A stretch of 64,000 bases of DNA from JAPKYZ01 sp033763835 (GTDB lineage Bacteria > Acidobacteriota > Terriglobia > Bryobacterales > Bryobacteraceae): the NCBI GenBank assembly GCA_033763835.1, contig JANRJS010000037.1, positions 124,001 to 188,000 on the forward strand, in the 5' to 3' direction. The number at the start of each line of letters is the position of its first letter. Position 1 is the stretch's first letter. This document shows positions 21,101 through 28,557 of the stretch, one piece after another. The notes under the pieces are model-generated. The model made no database searches and was not told where the DNA came from. It saw nothing but the letters and a program-made list of their open reading frames with translations. Made by a program: the position numbers and the translations under genes.

Positions 21101-21221
21101 AAACTCGAAGCGAACCCAGGACTCGCGACGGGGCCGAATTGAGATTAATGACTTGCGCCGAAACCGGCAGGATAGCGAGCGCTACGGCCGCCACACGAAC
21201 GAGAAAGTGCATTTGTTTCAT
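18111..21221 (-). CDS. NHL-repeat beta-propeller protein with TIGR03437-type C-terminus
   Basis: 1036 aa, secreted (signal HFLVRVAAVALAILPVSAQ). At least ten NHL-type repeats (forms such as LYVADTANNRVLAW, LWVADSGSHRVIRFP) in two tracts at about 45-435 and 450-790, each suggesting a beta-propeller. The last 240 residues match the Solibacter-type C-terminal domain (QINFYVPNTAP, IQLFGSGFGFV, GLWQINVRIP). A large extracytoplasmic binding protein; partner unknown. ATG 21221 with a 145-bp upstream space to suhB. It converges with the metalloprotease. Confidence 0.85.
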   Translation of the reverse strand: MKQMHFLVRVAAVALAILPVSAQVINLNSAPSRVLGSLRVSNPSAAPNLVEGREFNNPNGVALDTTASPPILYVADTANNRVLAWRDATSARNGVQADLVLGQRDFISTTAYGGGALNSSGFSLPSGLAVDRNGNLWVADSGSHRVIRFPRPFSQPANDVPFPDIVVGQESSIGRTANNGQPSVNEKGFSFGSGSSFFRVGIFVDSTGNLWVADPGNHRVLRFLASSLTRNGPNADLVVGQQDFTSRVALQAAAANRTRKDGLNTPSAVALDPQGRVFVSDLLGRVLVYVQPLVNGSGASRIMGVNTTTGVPPVNQISIGVTVNNTLGSAEGIFFAGNSPMIVDTAANRILRFPPIADWPNESLQFSPSAQQVIGQPDFTSGRAEGGQAETNPNGFSTPVGGAVNATGEEIYVADVNNHRVIRLGGAPNYRNPLQVWGQVAFNLDSPNLVEGREFFFHSAFGSISGVSASLSNGAALAFDNNRLYVADTLNNRILGFRDSRTFKNGDRADIVIGQPDLFRSVINFPTNDINTPTYMGLFQPSGLAVDTNGDLWVADTGNGRVLRFPKPFENPPPSGSGPRANLVIGQISFTSKNTDPSARTMARPFGLAFIPEDGALAVSDSVHNRILVFRKQGGDFVTGQNAAVVIGQPDFFSTSTALDNQSRLISPRGMAADTDNRLYVTDTAKNRVVIYDRITALGQNDPAPALTLTGLSSPHGIFVSQTTGEIWATDTIGNRALHYPRFSQLVLNPIPDAALAGRNPLGIALDRFGNLYLGEAANRVAIYYPALTLFSSANDLPTTLRGIAPNTWTQLKPVGGTRFSESTQVFSELPNPLPMPRDLLDTQVLLNDAPAALHFVSPGQINFYVPNTAPTSGTMEVLVVRPSTGQILATGNMAMAPTATGLFTNAGNGTGQLAALNQDNTRNSAENPAQRGTVIQLFGSGFGFVPNAPPDGTPAEGLINIERPEIVVIGSATVPAANIEYSGFAPTLVGLWQINVRIPDNTVPGAVPCNIVLRSVNNQEPRAPFNQRTIIHVRQ

Positions 21222-21366
21222 TGTCCTAGGAGTAGATTCCGCGGAAAACCGGTGGCAGGGCGCGGGGAGTGCCTTGAACTACTCATAACACGGTTCTGCG
21301 TTTCGCGTCCATGATCGACTGATCGCCCGGTGGAGCCGGACCCTTTAGCCTTTCGAGGACTTACCG

Positions 21367-22182
21367 TTAGACGGAATGGACGGCGGGCATGGGGTACAGC
21401 ACGCGGCCGGCGAAAATTTCGGCGAACAAGCCGAGCATCGCCGGGTGAACCAAGCCATTCGAGACCAGCAAATGCGGCGACCGCAGATGGTGCGTTTCGC
21501 CGCGCATTCCGCTCGCCCGTCCGCCCGCTTCCTGGACCATCAATAATCCGGCGGCCATGTCCCAGGGGTTGAGTCCGAACTCCCAAAAGGCGTCGAGACG
21601 CCCGCAGGCGACGTAAGCGATATCGATGGCGGCGGCGCCGGCCCGCCGAACGCCGTGGGAAATCATCGCCAACTGATAGTAAAAATGGACGTTAATGTTT
21701 TCGTGGCGCTTGCGGCTGGGAAATCCCGTGGCCACCAGGCAATCCTCGACGCGTTGCGCCGCCGATACATGAATCCGGTTGCCGTTAAGAAACGCGCCCG
21801 CGCCGCGTTCGGCGGAAAACATCTCGCCGCGCGTGGGATCGTAAACGACCCCCGCCAATAGCTCGCCGTCGCGTTCCAAAGCGAGCGTAACGTTGTACAC
21901 CGGAAAGCCGTGGGCGAAATTCGTCGTCCCGTCCACCGGATCGACGTACCAACGGTAGCCCGAGGACGCGGTTTGGCCCCCACCCTCCTCGGCGACGATC
22001 GAATGATCGGGGAAATGCTGTAGCAACCGTTCGACGATCAGCGCTTCGGAGGCGCGGTCGGCGGCGGTGACTAAGTCGAACTCGCCTTTGAGTTCGAACC
22101 CGATTTTGCGCGCCGCGAAATCCTGGACCAGCGCACCGGCTTCCCGGGCGATTTGGGCGGCGGTTTCGGCGAAAGAAGCCAC
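21367..22182 (-). CDS. suhB: Inositol monophosphatase family (SuhB-like)
   Basis: 271 aa, full length. Metal and catalytic residues are present: E65/E66 (VAEEGGG), DPVDGTT with D81 and D84, and D208 (NPWDMAAG). Hydrolyses inositol-1-phosphate or related sugar phosphates with Mg2+; SuhB homologues also bind RNA polymerase/NusA in enterics, which cannot be judged here. The start lies 6 bp after the Hfq-like stop, so the two are co-transcribed. Confidence 0.92.
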   Translation of the reverse strand: MASFAETAAQIAREAGALVQDFAARKIGFELKGEFDLVTAADRASEALIVERLLQHFPDHSIVAEEGGGQTASSGYRWYVDPVDGTTNFAHGFPVYNVTLALERDGELLAGVVYDPTRGEMFSAERGAGAFLNGNRIHVSAAQRVEDCLVATGFPSRKRHENINVHFYYQLAMISHGVRRAGAAAIDIAYVACGRLDAFWEFGLNPWDMAAGLLMVQEAGGRASGMRGETHHLRSPHLLVSNGLVHPAMLGLFAEIFAGRVLYPMPAVHSV

Positions 22183-22188
22183 GATACG

Positions 22189-22419
22189 TTATTCGGCCAA
22201 CTCGTACAAGTACTTGATCTCGTGCTTGTAAATGAAGAGGTTCGGAGCGCCGGTCCGGTTCAGCCGGATAAAGCTCTGGTCGAAAAACTCGATTTGTCCG
22301 GTGAGTTCGTCGTCGCCGGCGAGCCGGACACGGACCTTGGCCTTCTGCTCGACAAGCCGGCGCAAATACCGGAACTCCTCGTTGGTGGACTCGGGAGCGC
22401 GGGTCTTATGTTTGGACAT
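22189..22419 (-). CDS. hfq: Hfq-like RNA chaperone (divergent)
   Basis: 76 aa LSM protein. Sm1 segment LTGQIEFFDQ (40-48) and Sm2 segment IYKHEIKYL (63-71), with Y64-K65-H66 matching the uridine-binding YKH of Hfq. It differs from E. coli Hfq: a charged N-terminal extension of about 14 residues, Ser49 where the proximal-face Phe42 sits, and no acidic C-terminal tail. It probably forms a hexameric ring that binds sRNA/mRNA. Lies between a VWA gene (18 bp upstream) and suhB (6 bp downstream). Confidence 0.8.
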   Translation of the reverse strand: MSKHKTRAPESTNEEFRYLRRLVEQKAKVRVRLAGDDELTGQIEFFDQSFIRLNRTGAPNLFIYKHEIKYLYELAE

Positions 22420-22437
22420 GCGGCAAAGGACCGGAAG

Positions 22438-23322
22438 CTAGCGGGAATCCCCATAGTATCCACTGCGGGCGGACACCCGCAATCCAGGCTCGGCGAGGGT
22501 GACGCGGATGGGCCGGAAGGCGGGCGAGTTCGGCGGCAAATTGCGAGGGTAGTAGGCGAGCAAATATTGCGTGCGCAAGTCGCGCAACACGGAGGAGAAC
22601 GCTTCGTCGAGCGCATCGCCGAGCGACGCCAGAAAGACGCGCCCGCCAGTTCCTTCGGCGAGCGACGTTAAGGCATTCTCACCGCCGACGTTACGGCCGG
22701 TGTCGTTCAAGATCGGTTGGACGACGATCGGGTAGACCACCGCGTCGGCCTGATGGGCGGCCTTTAGGGCGTCTCGAAAAGTATACGTAGAGGTGGTATC
22801 GCCGCCATCCGTGACAATGGCGATCGCCTTGCGCCCTTCGCGCTTTTCGAGCTCCGCGGAAGCGAGGTGGATGGCATCGTAAAGCGACGTTCCCGCCTCT
22901 CCCTTGATCCGCTTGAGCCCCGCTTCCAAGCGCGCTTCCCGGCGGGTGAACGGAGACACTTGGGCGACGTCGTAGTTGAACGAGAGGATCGACACAACGT
23001 CGTCCGGGTTGCCTTGCCGGAGGATCGCTTGATAGAAGCGCTTGACGGAAGCGATCTCCGAAGGCAGATCTTTGGCGGTGGAACCGGACGCGTCGATCAG
23101 GACCGCGACGGAGAGCGGGAGCGCGGTAGAAGGCTCGAAAACGGCGATTTCCTGGGCGACGCCGGAATCTTCGATGCGGAACTTGTCGCGGGTGAGCCCG
23201 CCGACGACTTGCCCCGCCGCGTTCTTCACGGTGGCGATTACGCGGACCAACCGCACGTCGATCCGAATTTGGGGCGTGGCGGCCAGGCTCGCCGCCAAAA
23301 GCGTCGCGAGGGCGCGAATCAC
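22438..23322 (-). CDS. Acidobacterial VWFA-domain secreted protein
   Basis: 294 aa from GTG 23322, which overlaps the moaD-moaE stop as GTGA; further upstream starts are shadow. Signal sequence VIRALATLLAASLAATPQ. N-terminal beta domain (VRLVRVIATVKN), then an A domain with MIDAS DASGS (about 78-82), TSLYDA and TDGGD; ends with TQYLLAYYP and GYYGDSR, typical of the TIGR03436-like group. A second, more compact member beside the one at 11.7 kb. Extracytoplasmic; partner unknown. Confidence 0.85.
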   Translation of the reverse strand: MIRALATLLAASLAATPQIRIDVRLVRVIATVKNAAGQVVGGLTRDKFRIEDSGVAQEIAVFEPSTALPLSVAVLIDASGSTAKDLPSEIASVKRFYQAILRQGNPDDVVSILSFNYDVAQVSPFTRREARLEAGLKRIKGEAGTSLYDAIHLASAELEKREGRKAIAIVTDGGDTTSTYTFRDALKAAHQADAVVYPIVVQPILNDTGRNVGGENALTSLAEGTGGRVFLASLGDALDEAFSSVLRDLRTQYLLAYYPRNLPPNSPAFRPIRVTLAEPGLRVSARSGYYGDSR

Positions 23323-23999
23323 GAAGAGACTCGCACCAGGTTCTCGTCCCAATCGCCGTCCACCCAAACCTCGCCGTCGGCGAAATGCTCTTTCTTCCAG
23401 ATCGGCACCAGTTTCTTCAGCCGGTTAATGCCTTCGCGGGCGGCCTCGAACGCGGGACCCCGGTGCGGCGCGGTGACGGCGATGGCCACCGAAGTTTCGC
23501 CGATCTCGACGCGTCCCAGACGGTGGATCATGCCGAGGCGTCCGATGGCGTGCCGCGCGGCGATGTCGTCCCCAATCTCGCGCATCAGTTTCAGGGCCAT
23601 CGGCTCGTAACACTCATAGTCGAGACGAAGGACGGCACGGCCCTTGTTGTTGTTTCGGGTAACGCCTTCGAATACGCAGATCGCTCCGTCTTCGCCGCGC
23701 AGCAGACGGCGCTTTATGGCGGCGACATCGATTTCGGCGCGGGTCAGTTCATAAAAATGGGCCGATTCCGACCCGCCGGAAACGGGTGGAAGAAACGCGA
23801 TTTCGTCGCCGTCGGCGATGGGAGTTTCGGGCGCGGCGAAGGCTTGATTGCGCGCGAGGACGATCGATTTCGCGTAAGGGGCGAGCGGCGGGTACCGTTC
23901 GAAAACGCTGCGCAGGGTACCGGAATCGAGGGTGAGGACATCTTCGCTACGCCCGGCGAGATCGCGCAAGGCGCCGAAGAAGAGAACGCGGACGGTCAC
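23319..23999 (-). CDS. MoaD-MoaE fusion, molybdopterin synthase
   Basis: 226 aa. Residues 1-76 are a MoaD ubiquitin-fold domain ending in the sulfur-carrier Gly-Gly (SGG, G75-G76). Residues about 80-220 are MoaE (GAICVFEGVTRNNN, HRLGRVEIGETSVAIAV, PIWKKEHF with the catalytic Lys). It converts precursor Z (cPMP) to molybdopterin. Because the GG tail is internal, thiocarboxylation needs cleavage after G76, as reported for MoaX of Mycobacterium tuberculosis. GTG start 23999 preceded by AGGA. No other mo- gene is nearby. Confidence 0.9.
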   Translation of the reverse strand: MTVRVLFFGALRDLAGRSEDVLTLDSGTLRSVFERYPPLAPYAKSIVLARNQAFAAPETPIADGDEIAFLPPVSGGSESAHFYELTRAEIDVAAIKRRLLRGEDGAICVFEGVTRNNNKGRAVLRLDYECYEPMALKLMREIGDDIAARHAIGRLGMIHRLGRVEIGETSVAIAVTAPHRGPAFEAAREGINRLKKLVPIWKKEHFADGEVWVDGDWDENLVRVSS

Positions 24000-24025
24000 G
24001 TCCTATTCATAGCGCAGGTGGATGA

Positions 24026-24181
24026 TTAAAGCCGCCCGTTAAAGTAAGCCGGGCGCCGCTTCGAGTGGGCCACCGCGACAATGAGCACGGACGATTCCGC
24101 CGACTGGCTGCGCCGGAGATACCAAGATACGACTCGCACCTCTTCGAACACATCGGGGTGATAGATCGGTCTAGCGGCCAT
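24026..24181 (-). pseudogene. ParE/RelE-type toxin with internal in-frame deletion
   Basis: 51 aa from ATG 24181. The N-terminal half (ARPIYHPDVFEEVRVVSWYLRRS) and the last 20 residues (VLIVAVAHSKRRPAYF) are both clear ParE/RelE-family segments, but the 40-50 residues that normally join them are missing, so the beta-sheet core cannot form normally. The start overlaps the antitoxin stop by 11 bp, the usual pairing. Most likely an inactivated toxin, although the frame is intact. Confidence 0.7.
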
Positions 24182-24410
24182 CGCCGCGAAGTTCCGCCAG
24201 CCTTCCATGCACGATGTCGGCGGGAATGCCGGCGACGGCTCCGGAGACTAACTCTTCGGCGCGGCGGGAAGCTAGTTCGTACAGCCTCTGGCCGCCCTCC
24301 GCGTCATCCAGCGCCGACATGCTGTCGAGCAAGGCGTCGACGACGAACGAGCGCTCGTCTTCGGGCAAGGCGACGGCGGCGGCCACGATCGAACGGGCTT
24401 GTTCGCTCAT
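24171..24410 (-). CDS. ParD/StbD-like antitoxin (addiction module component)
   Basis: 79 aa, acidic. Pattern IVAAAVALPEDERSFVVDALLDSM matches the small addiction-module antitoxin family paired with ParE/RelE toxins. TAGACT (24422-24417) lies 6 nt before ATG 24410, so the transcript is nearly leaderless. Its toxin partner is damaged, so it may now be a relic or neutralise related toxins elsewhere. Confidence 0.75.
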   Translation of the reverse strand: MSEQARSIVAAAVALPEDERSFVVDALLDSMSALDDAEGGQRLYELASRRAEELVSGAVAGIPADIVHGRLAELRGDGR

Positions 24411-24425
24411 GGCTTGAGTCTAGCT

Positions 24426-25667
24426 TTATTCATAGCGCAGGGCGACCACGGGATCGAGGCGCGCGGCCTTGTTCGCCGGCCAGATGCCGAAGAAAAGCCC
24501 GATCCCCACCGACACGACGACGCCGGCCGCGGCGGCCCACAGCGGTACGGTGACCGGCAGATTCGGAAAGGCGATCCGCGAGGCGGCGGCGATGCCCCAG
24601 CCGAAGGTCATGCCGAGCAGTCCGCCAAGGAAAGTCAGAACTACGGCTTCGGTGAGGAACTGCGCGACGATATCCGAGCGGCGCGCGCCGAGCGCTTTGC
24701 GGATGCCGATTTCGCGCGTGCGTTCGGTGACGGACACCAGCATGATGTTCATCACGCCGATGCCGCCGACGAGCAATCCGATGGAGCTCAACACGATCAT
24801 CACCAGAAAGGTCATCGCCGTGACGGAGCGGAAGTTCTCGATCATTTGCTCGGACGTCGAGATGAAGAAGTTATCCGGTTTGTCGTGCGGGACGCGCCGC
24901 TCCTGCCGCATGATGCTCCGGATTTGATCTTCCGCCTGCGCCATCCGGCCCGGTTTCGCGACGGCCATTACCAGATGTTCGCGCGCGGAGGGCGCCATCT
25001 TGCGCATCGTCCAGTAGGGGATGATCGCGCGCTTGTCCTGATCGCCCAAAGCGGATTCCGGCCCGCGCGTGAGCACGCCGATCACTTCGTATTTATGCCC
25101 GTCGATGTCGATCCATTTGCCAAGCGGATCGGAGTTCGAGAAGAGCGCCTTGTAAACGTCGAACCCGAGCACCACGACCGGCATGCGGCGAACGCTTTCG
25201 GCGTCGGTGAAAAAGCGGCCGAGGTACAACTCGCCTTGGCCGGATTCGGCGTAACCCTCGTCGGCGCCGTTAAAGCTGAGTTGGTACGACTCGTTGCCTC
25301 CGTACTTGGCGTTAATGATCGAGTTCCAGTTGCCGAACAGCAAGGGACTCACACGCGCGCATTCCGTGCAGCCTTCGGCGACGGCGCGCACTTGCTCGTA
25401 ACTGACCGGCTTGCGGGCCCGCTCCTCCGGCGTGCGGTTGCCGACCACCATGCCGATCCGGAACTTGAATACGAACAGCGTATTGGTGCCGAACGATTGC
25501 AGTACGCCGGTGACCGCGCCGTCGAAGCCGGTAAGAATCGAGCCGACGCCGATGATCGTGCCGGTGCCGATCACCACGCCGAGTACGGTGAGCGCGGCGC
25601 GCAGCTTGTGAGACCACAGTGTGTCGAGCGCGAGGCGCATGGAGGAGAGCGTCGTAGAGCCGGTCAT
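24426..25667 (-). CDS. FtsX/MacB-type ABC transporter permease
   Basis: 413 aa. TM1 near 22-45 (LTVLGVVIGTGTIIGVGSI), a MacB-like periplasmic domain (about 60-285), then three C-terminal TM helices with the typical MNIMLVSVTERTREIGIRKALGARR cytoplasmic loop (about 305-335). Mechanotransmission permease of the type VII ABC class. ATG 25667. No ATPase gene lies next to it. Second gene of a pair, 18 bp after a paralogue; ends LRYE. Confidence 0.9.
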   Translation of the reverse strand: MTGSTTLSSMRLALDTLWSHKLRAALTVLGVVIGTGTIIGVGSILTGFDGAVTGVLQSFGTNTLFVFKFRIGMVVGNRTPEERARKPVSYEQVRAVAEGCTECARVSPLLFGNWNSIINAKYGGNESYQLSFNGADEGYAESGQGELYLGRFFTDAESVRRMPVVVLGFDVYKALFSNSDPLGKWIDIDGHKYEVIGVLTRGPESALGDQDKRAIIPYWTMRKMAPSAREHLVMAVAKPGRMAQAEDQIRSIMRQERRVPHDKPDNFFISTSEQMIENFRSVTAMTFLVMIVLSSIGLLVGGIGVMNIMLVSVTERTREIGIRKALGARRSDIVAQFLTEAVVLTFLGGLLGMTFGWGIAAASRIAFPNLPVTVPLWAAAAGVVVSVGIGLFFGIWPANKAARLDPVVALRYE

Positions 25668-25685
25668 TTAGCTTTTCACTCGCAA

Positions 25686-26927
25686 TTACTTTTCCACTCG
25701 CAATGCTTCGATGGGATCGAGTTTCGCCGCGCGGCGCGCCGGATAGATGCCGAAGAACAATCCGACGGCGGTGGATAGCGCGACTGAAGTGAGGACGGCC
25801 GAAATCGGCATCGCCATGGGTACGGGTGTGGCGGCGCTCACGACTAGGGCGATAATCCAGGCGATGAGCACGCCCGCGAGTCCGCCCATGCCGGACAGGA
25901 CGCTCGATTCGATCAAGAACTGCCAGAGAATATCGGAACGCCGCGCGCCAACCGATTTGCGGATACCGATCTCGTGCGTACGCTCCGTGACCACGGCCAG
26001 CATGATGTTCATGATGACGACTCCGCCGACGACCATGAATACGCTGACGACGGCGATGGCGGTGGCGGCGATGGCGCCGGTCATTTGATCCCACGCTTGG
26101 GATAGCGAATCCGAGGAGAGGATCGCGAAGTTGTCGTCCTGGTTGGGGCGCAGGTGGCGGCGGGCGCGCAGCAGCATGCGGATTTCGTCCTGCGCCTGGA
26201 AGAGCGAGGCGTGGTCGCGCGCGACGGCCATGTAGCCGATCCCTTGGCGCGCGCCGTAGGATTTGAAGAACGTTTCAATGGGGATCATCGCGAAGTTGTC
26301 GCGCGACTGGCCGAAGACGCTGCCCTGCGTTTTCGCGACGCCGATCACTTCGTAAGGACGGCCGCCGATGTCGATGGATTTGCCGATGGGATCGACATTC
26401 GGGAAAAAGCGGTCTTTCAAATCGGAACCGATAAAGGCCACGGTCAGATGACGCGAGTTATCGGTTTCCGAAAAGAAGCGGCCCGTGGCGACCTGCGTGT
26501 TGGTGATGATGCCCATGTTGGGCGTGACGCCTTGAAGGCTCACTCCGTCGAGGCGGTCGTCGGCGAACGTGACGGCTGTCCGGCGGAACACCTGCATGCC
26601 GATTTCGCGCGTGAGCGTCGATTTTTCGCGAAGGAAGAGGAACTCCTCGCGCGACAGCTCGGGGTTCTTGCGCAGGTATTCGAGGAACTTCTTCGGGTCC
26701 CAATCGCCGACGAACGCCATGCGAAGGATACGGAACCCGTCGGCGCCCATATCGGATACGTTCTGGGCGATGTAGAGGTCCATACCGTGGATGATCGACA
26801 TGACGGCGATGAGAGTCGTGGTGGCGAGGATGATGCCGAGGAGGGTCAGGAAGCTGCGCAGTTTCGACGCCCGGAGAGATCCGAGGGCGACGGAAAAAGC
26901 TTCGCGAACGGACGCGTTGGCCTGCAC
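25686..26927 (-). CDS. FtsX/MacB-type ABC transporter permease (paralogue)
   Basis: 413 aa with the same layout as the next gene: TM1 (LTLLGIILATTTLIAVMSI), periplasmic MacB_PCD-like domain, three C-terminal TMs and the loop MNIMLAVVTERTHEIGIRKSVGARR. Probably forms a heterodimer with its neighbour, as two permease genes of equal length are adjacent. Substrate unknown. A cytoplasmic ATPase is required and must be encoded elsewhere. Confidence 0.9.
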   Translation of the reverse strand: MQANASVREAFSVALGSLRASKLRSFLTLLGIILATTTLIAVMSIIHGMDLYIAQNVSDMGADGFRILRMAFVGDWDPKKFLEYLRKNPELSREEFLFLREKSTLTREIGMQVFRRTAVTFADDRLDGVSLQGVTPNMGIITNTQVATGRFFSETDNSRHLTVAFIGSDLKDRFFPNVDPIGKSIDIGGRPYEVIGVAKTQGSVFGQSRDNFAMIPIETFFKSYGARQGIGYMAVARDHASLFQAQDEIRMLLRARRHLRPNQDDNFAILSSDSLSQAWDQMTGAIAATAIAVVSVFMVVGGVVIMNIMLAVVTERTHEIGIRKSVGARRSDILWQFLIESSVLSGMGGLAGVLIAWIIALVVSAATPVPMAMPISAVLTSVALSTAVGLFFGIYPARRAAKLDPIEALRVEK

Positions 26928-26969
26928 TTCCGGTAAGGACGGAGTTATGGCGCGGTATGTTCCCCGAAG

Positions 26970-27575
26970 TTACGGGAACGCCGCGCGAACGGCGAACGGC
27001 TTGTCCGGGCAGGCGAGCGGGGCCACGCTCTCGTTGACGTCGTAGGCGATCACGGACCGGTAGTGTCCTTCCCGAGGCTCGCGATGGACGATCAAGCGAC
27101 GCCCATGGATGTCGAACGTCCAATAGTCGGCGATCGCGGCTCGAGCGTAGAGATCCGCCTTCGTGCTGCGGTCGAAGGCGAGCGAGCTATCGCACACTTC
27201 GACGAGAAGAGCGATCTCTTCCGGCGAGGGAAATCGGCCCGTAATGGAGGCGAAGTCTTTGGTGAGTACGATTACGTCCGGCTCTGGGGCGCTCGTCGGA
27301 TTGTCCTGGGGCGCGACGTCGATCGGGGCTTCATGCTGAATCCGGCGAGGATCGAAGAGTTTCTCCAACAAGAGCACAATCTCTCGAAGTTCGTTGGCAT
27401 GCGGGCGGCCTTGTGCCATCTTGTCGATCAACTCTCCCTCGATGAGTTCGTAGCGGGTGCCCATGAATAGCTCCGTAGTCGCGAGGAAATCCACTTCTTC
27501 GCGAGTCCACTTCTTACGGCGAGGGGCGACCGGCGGGGTTTCGAGGATTGCCGGTTCGGTCAGGATCGTGGGCAT
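26970..27575 (-). CDS. Uma2-family (DUF820) putative PD-(D/E)xK nuclease
   Basis: 201 aa. Conserved core YELIEGELIDKM, PEPDVIVLT, LLVEVCDSSLAFDR and KADLYARAAIADYWTFDI, matching the Uma2 restriction-endonuclease-like fold with candidate catalytic D (EPDV), E (VEV) and K (TKADLY). Common in multicopy in Cyanobacteria, Planctomycetes and Acidobacteriota; biological role unsettled. TAACCT (27587-27582) is 6 nt before ATG 27575. Confidence 0.88.
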   Translation of the reverse strand: MPTILTEPAILETPPVAPRRKKWTREEVDFLATTELFMGTRYELIEGELIDKMAQGRPHANELREIVLLLEKLFDPRRIQHEAPIDVAPQDNPTSAPEPDVIVLTKDFASITGRFPSPEEIALLVEVCDSSLAFDRSTKADLYARAAIADYWTFDIHGRRLIVHREPREGHYRSVIAYDVNESVAPLACPDKPFAVRAAFP

Positions 27576-27579
27576 GGCT

Positions 27580-28557
27580 TCAGGTTACCGGAGAGTGGGC
27601 CTGTGTTGCGGCGCGGCGGAATAGCCAGTCGCGCAATACTTCGTCGTTCCAGAATCGGGGCGCGCGGCGTGAAAGGAAACCGACATGGCCGCCATGCTGG
27701 GGCGCGAGGAGTTCGATGTTGCGGTTGGCGCGAATGGCCGGATGCTCGAATACTCGGAACGGGATCAGCGGATCGTCTTGGGCCTGAATGAGCAGTGTGG
27801 GTACGGCGATACGGTCGAGGAAGTTTTGCGAGGACTGGGTGGCGTAGTAGTTCGCGGCGGTGCCGAAACCGAAGTGGGGCGCGGTGAACCGGTCGTCGAA
27901 TTCGTAAACGCTGCGGACTCGGTCCAGACCCTCGGCGGAGAAGATATCGGGATACGCGGCGACGCGGCGCAAGTAGCGGGCGCGAAGCCGCGAGAGAAAA
28001 CGGTTCTCGTAAAGGCGATTCTCCCGGCGCATCATCTGCCGGCAGCAGGCGTCGAGATCGATAGGGGTGGAAACGGCGGCGACCGCGGCGATCTTCGACG
28101 CGGCGGCGGGCCCAAGCTCGCCCGCGAGTTTTAGAACGACGTTGCCGCCGAGCGAGTAGCCGATGAGGAAAAGCGGTCCATCGAGTTGCTCGATCACGGC
28201 CGCAAGATCTTCGGTGAGCCCAGCGTGGTAGAGCGTCCGGGCGTGCGCCTCCGTGCCGCCGCAGGTGCGCATGTTGAGGCGCGTGACGGCGAACCCGGCG
28301 TCGAGCGCGGTCTGCGCCATGGATCGCATGTAGCCCGATTCGTGCGACCCTTCGAGTCCATGGAGCAGGATCGCGTGGCCGCGCGGAGTTTGGCGCGGCT
28401 GTTGGACGAGTCCGAGGACCTTGACGCCGGGAGTGGTGTCGAACAGGCGACGCTCTGCGGGATACGGGTTGCGCGTGTAATCGCGCGGCCAGAAATTGGC
28501 GGCGACGGTCAGAAGGTGCGCGCTTCGAGTTAGCGGCTGGAACGGCGGGTAGTTCAG
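27580..28557 (-). CDS. YheT-type alpha/beta hydrolase, probable CTG start
   Basis: 325 aa if started at CTG 28557. The usual-looking ATG at 28329 would remove the conserved N-terminus: upstream codons read YPPFQPLTRSAHLLTVAANF and ILLHGLEGSHESGYM, clear YheT/esterase-family sequence with the oxyanion HGLEG. No ATG, GTG or TTG exists in frame between the upstream gene end and 28329. CTG 28557 overlaps the upstream stop as CTGA, the same geometry as GTGA/ATGA couplings elsewhere here. Nucleophile Ser in GYSLGGN; His near the end (QHGGHVGF). Substrate unknown. Confidence 0.8.
   Translation of the reverse strand: MNYPPFQPLTRSAHLLTVAANFWPRDYTRNPYPAERRLFDTTPGVKVLGLVQQPRQTPRGHAILLHGLEGSHESGYMRSMAQTALDAGFAVTRLNMRTCGGTEAHARTLYHAGLTEDLAAVIEQLDGPLFLIGYSLGGNVVLKLAGELGPAAASKIAAVAAVSTPIDLDACCRQMMRRENRLYENRFLSRLRARYLRRVAAYPDIFSAEGLDRVRSVYEFDDRFTAPHFGFGTAANYYATQSSQNFLDRIAVPTLLIQAQDDPLIPFRVFEHPAIRANRNIELLAPQHGGHVGFLSRRAPRFWNDEVLRDWLFRRAATQAHSPVT

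Larger units (their letters stand above)
24004..24441. repeat. 15-bp direct repeat flanking a broken toxin-antitoxin module
   Basis: TATTCATAGCGCAGG is at 24004-24018 and again at 24427-24441. The second copy is the 3' end and stop region of the downstream permease gene (LRYE-stop on the minus strand); the first also reads LRYE-stop, just before the moaD-moaE start. The toxin-antitoxin genes lie exactly between the copies. This suggests insertion with duplication of the gene end, or recombination between paralogous permease ends. Confidence 0.65.
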
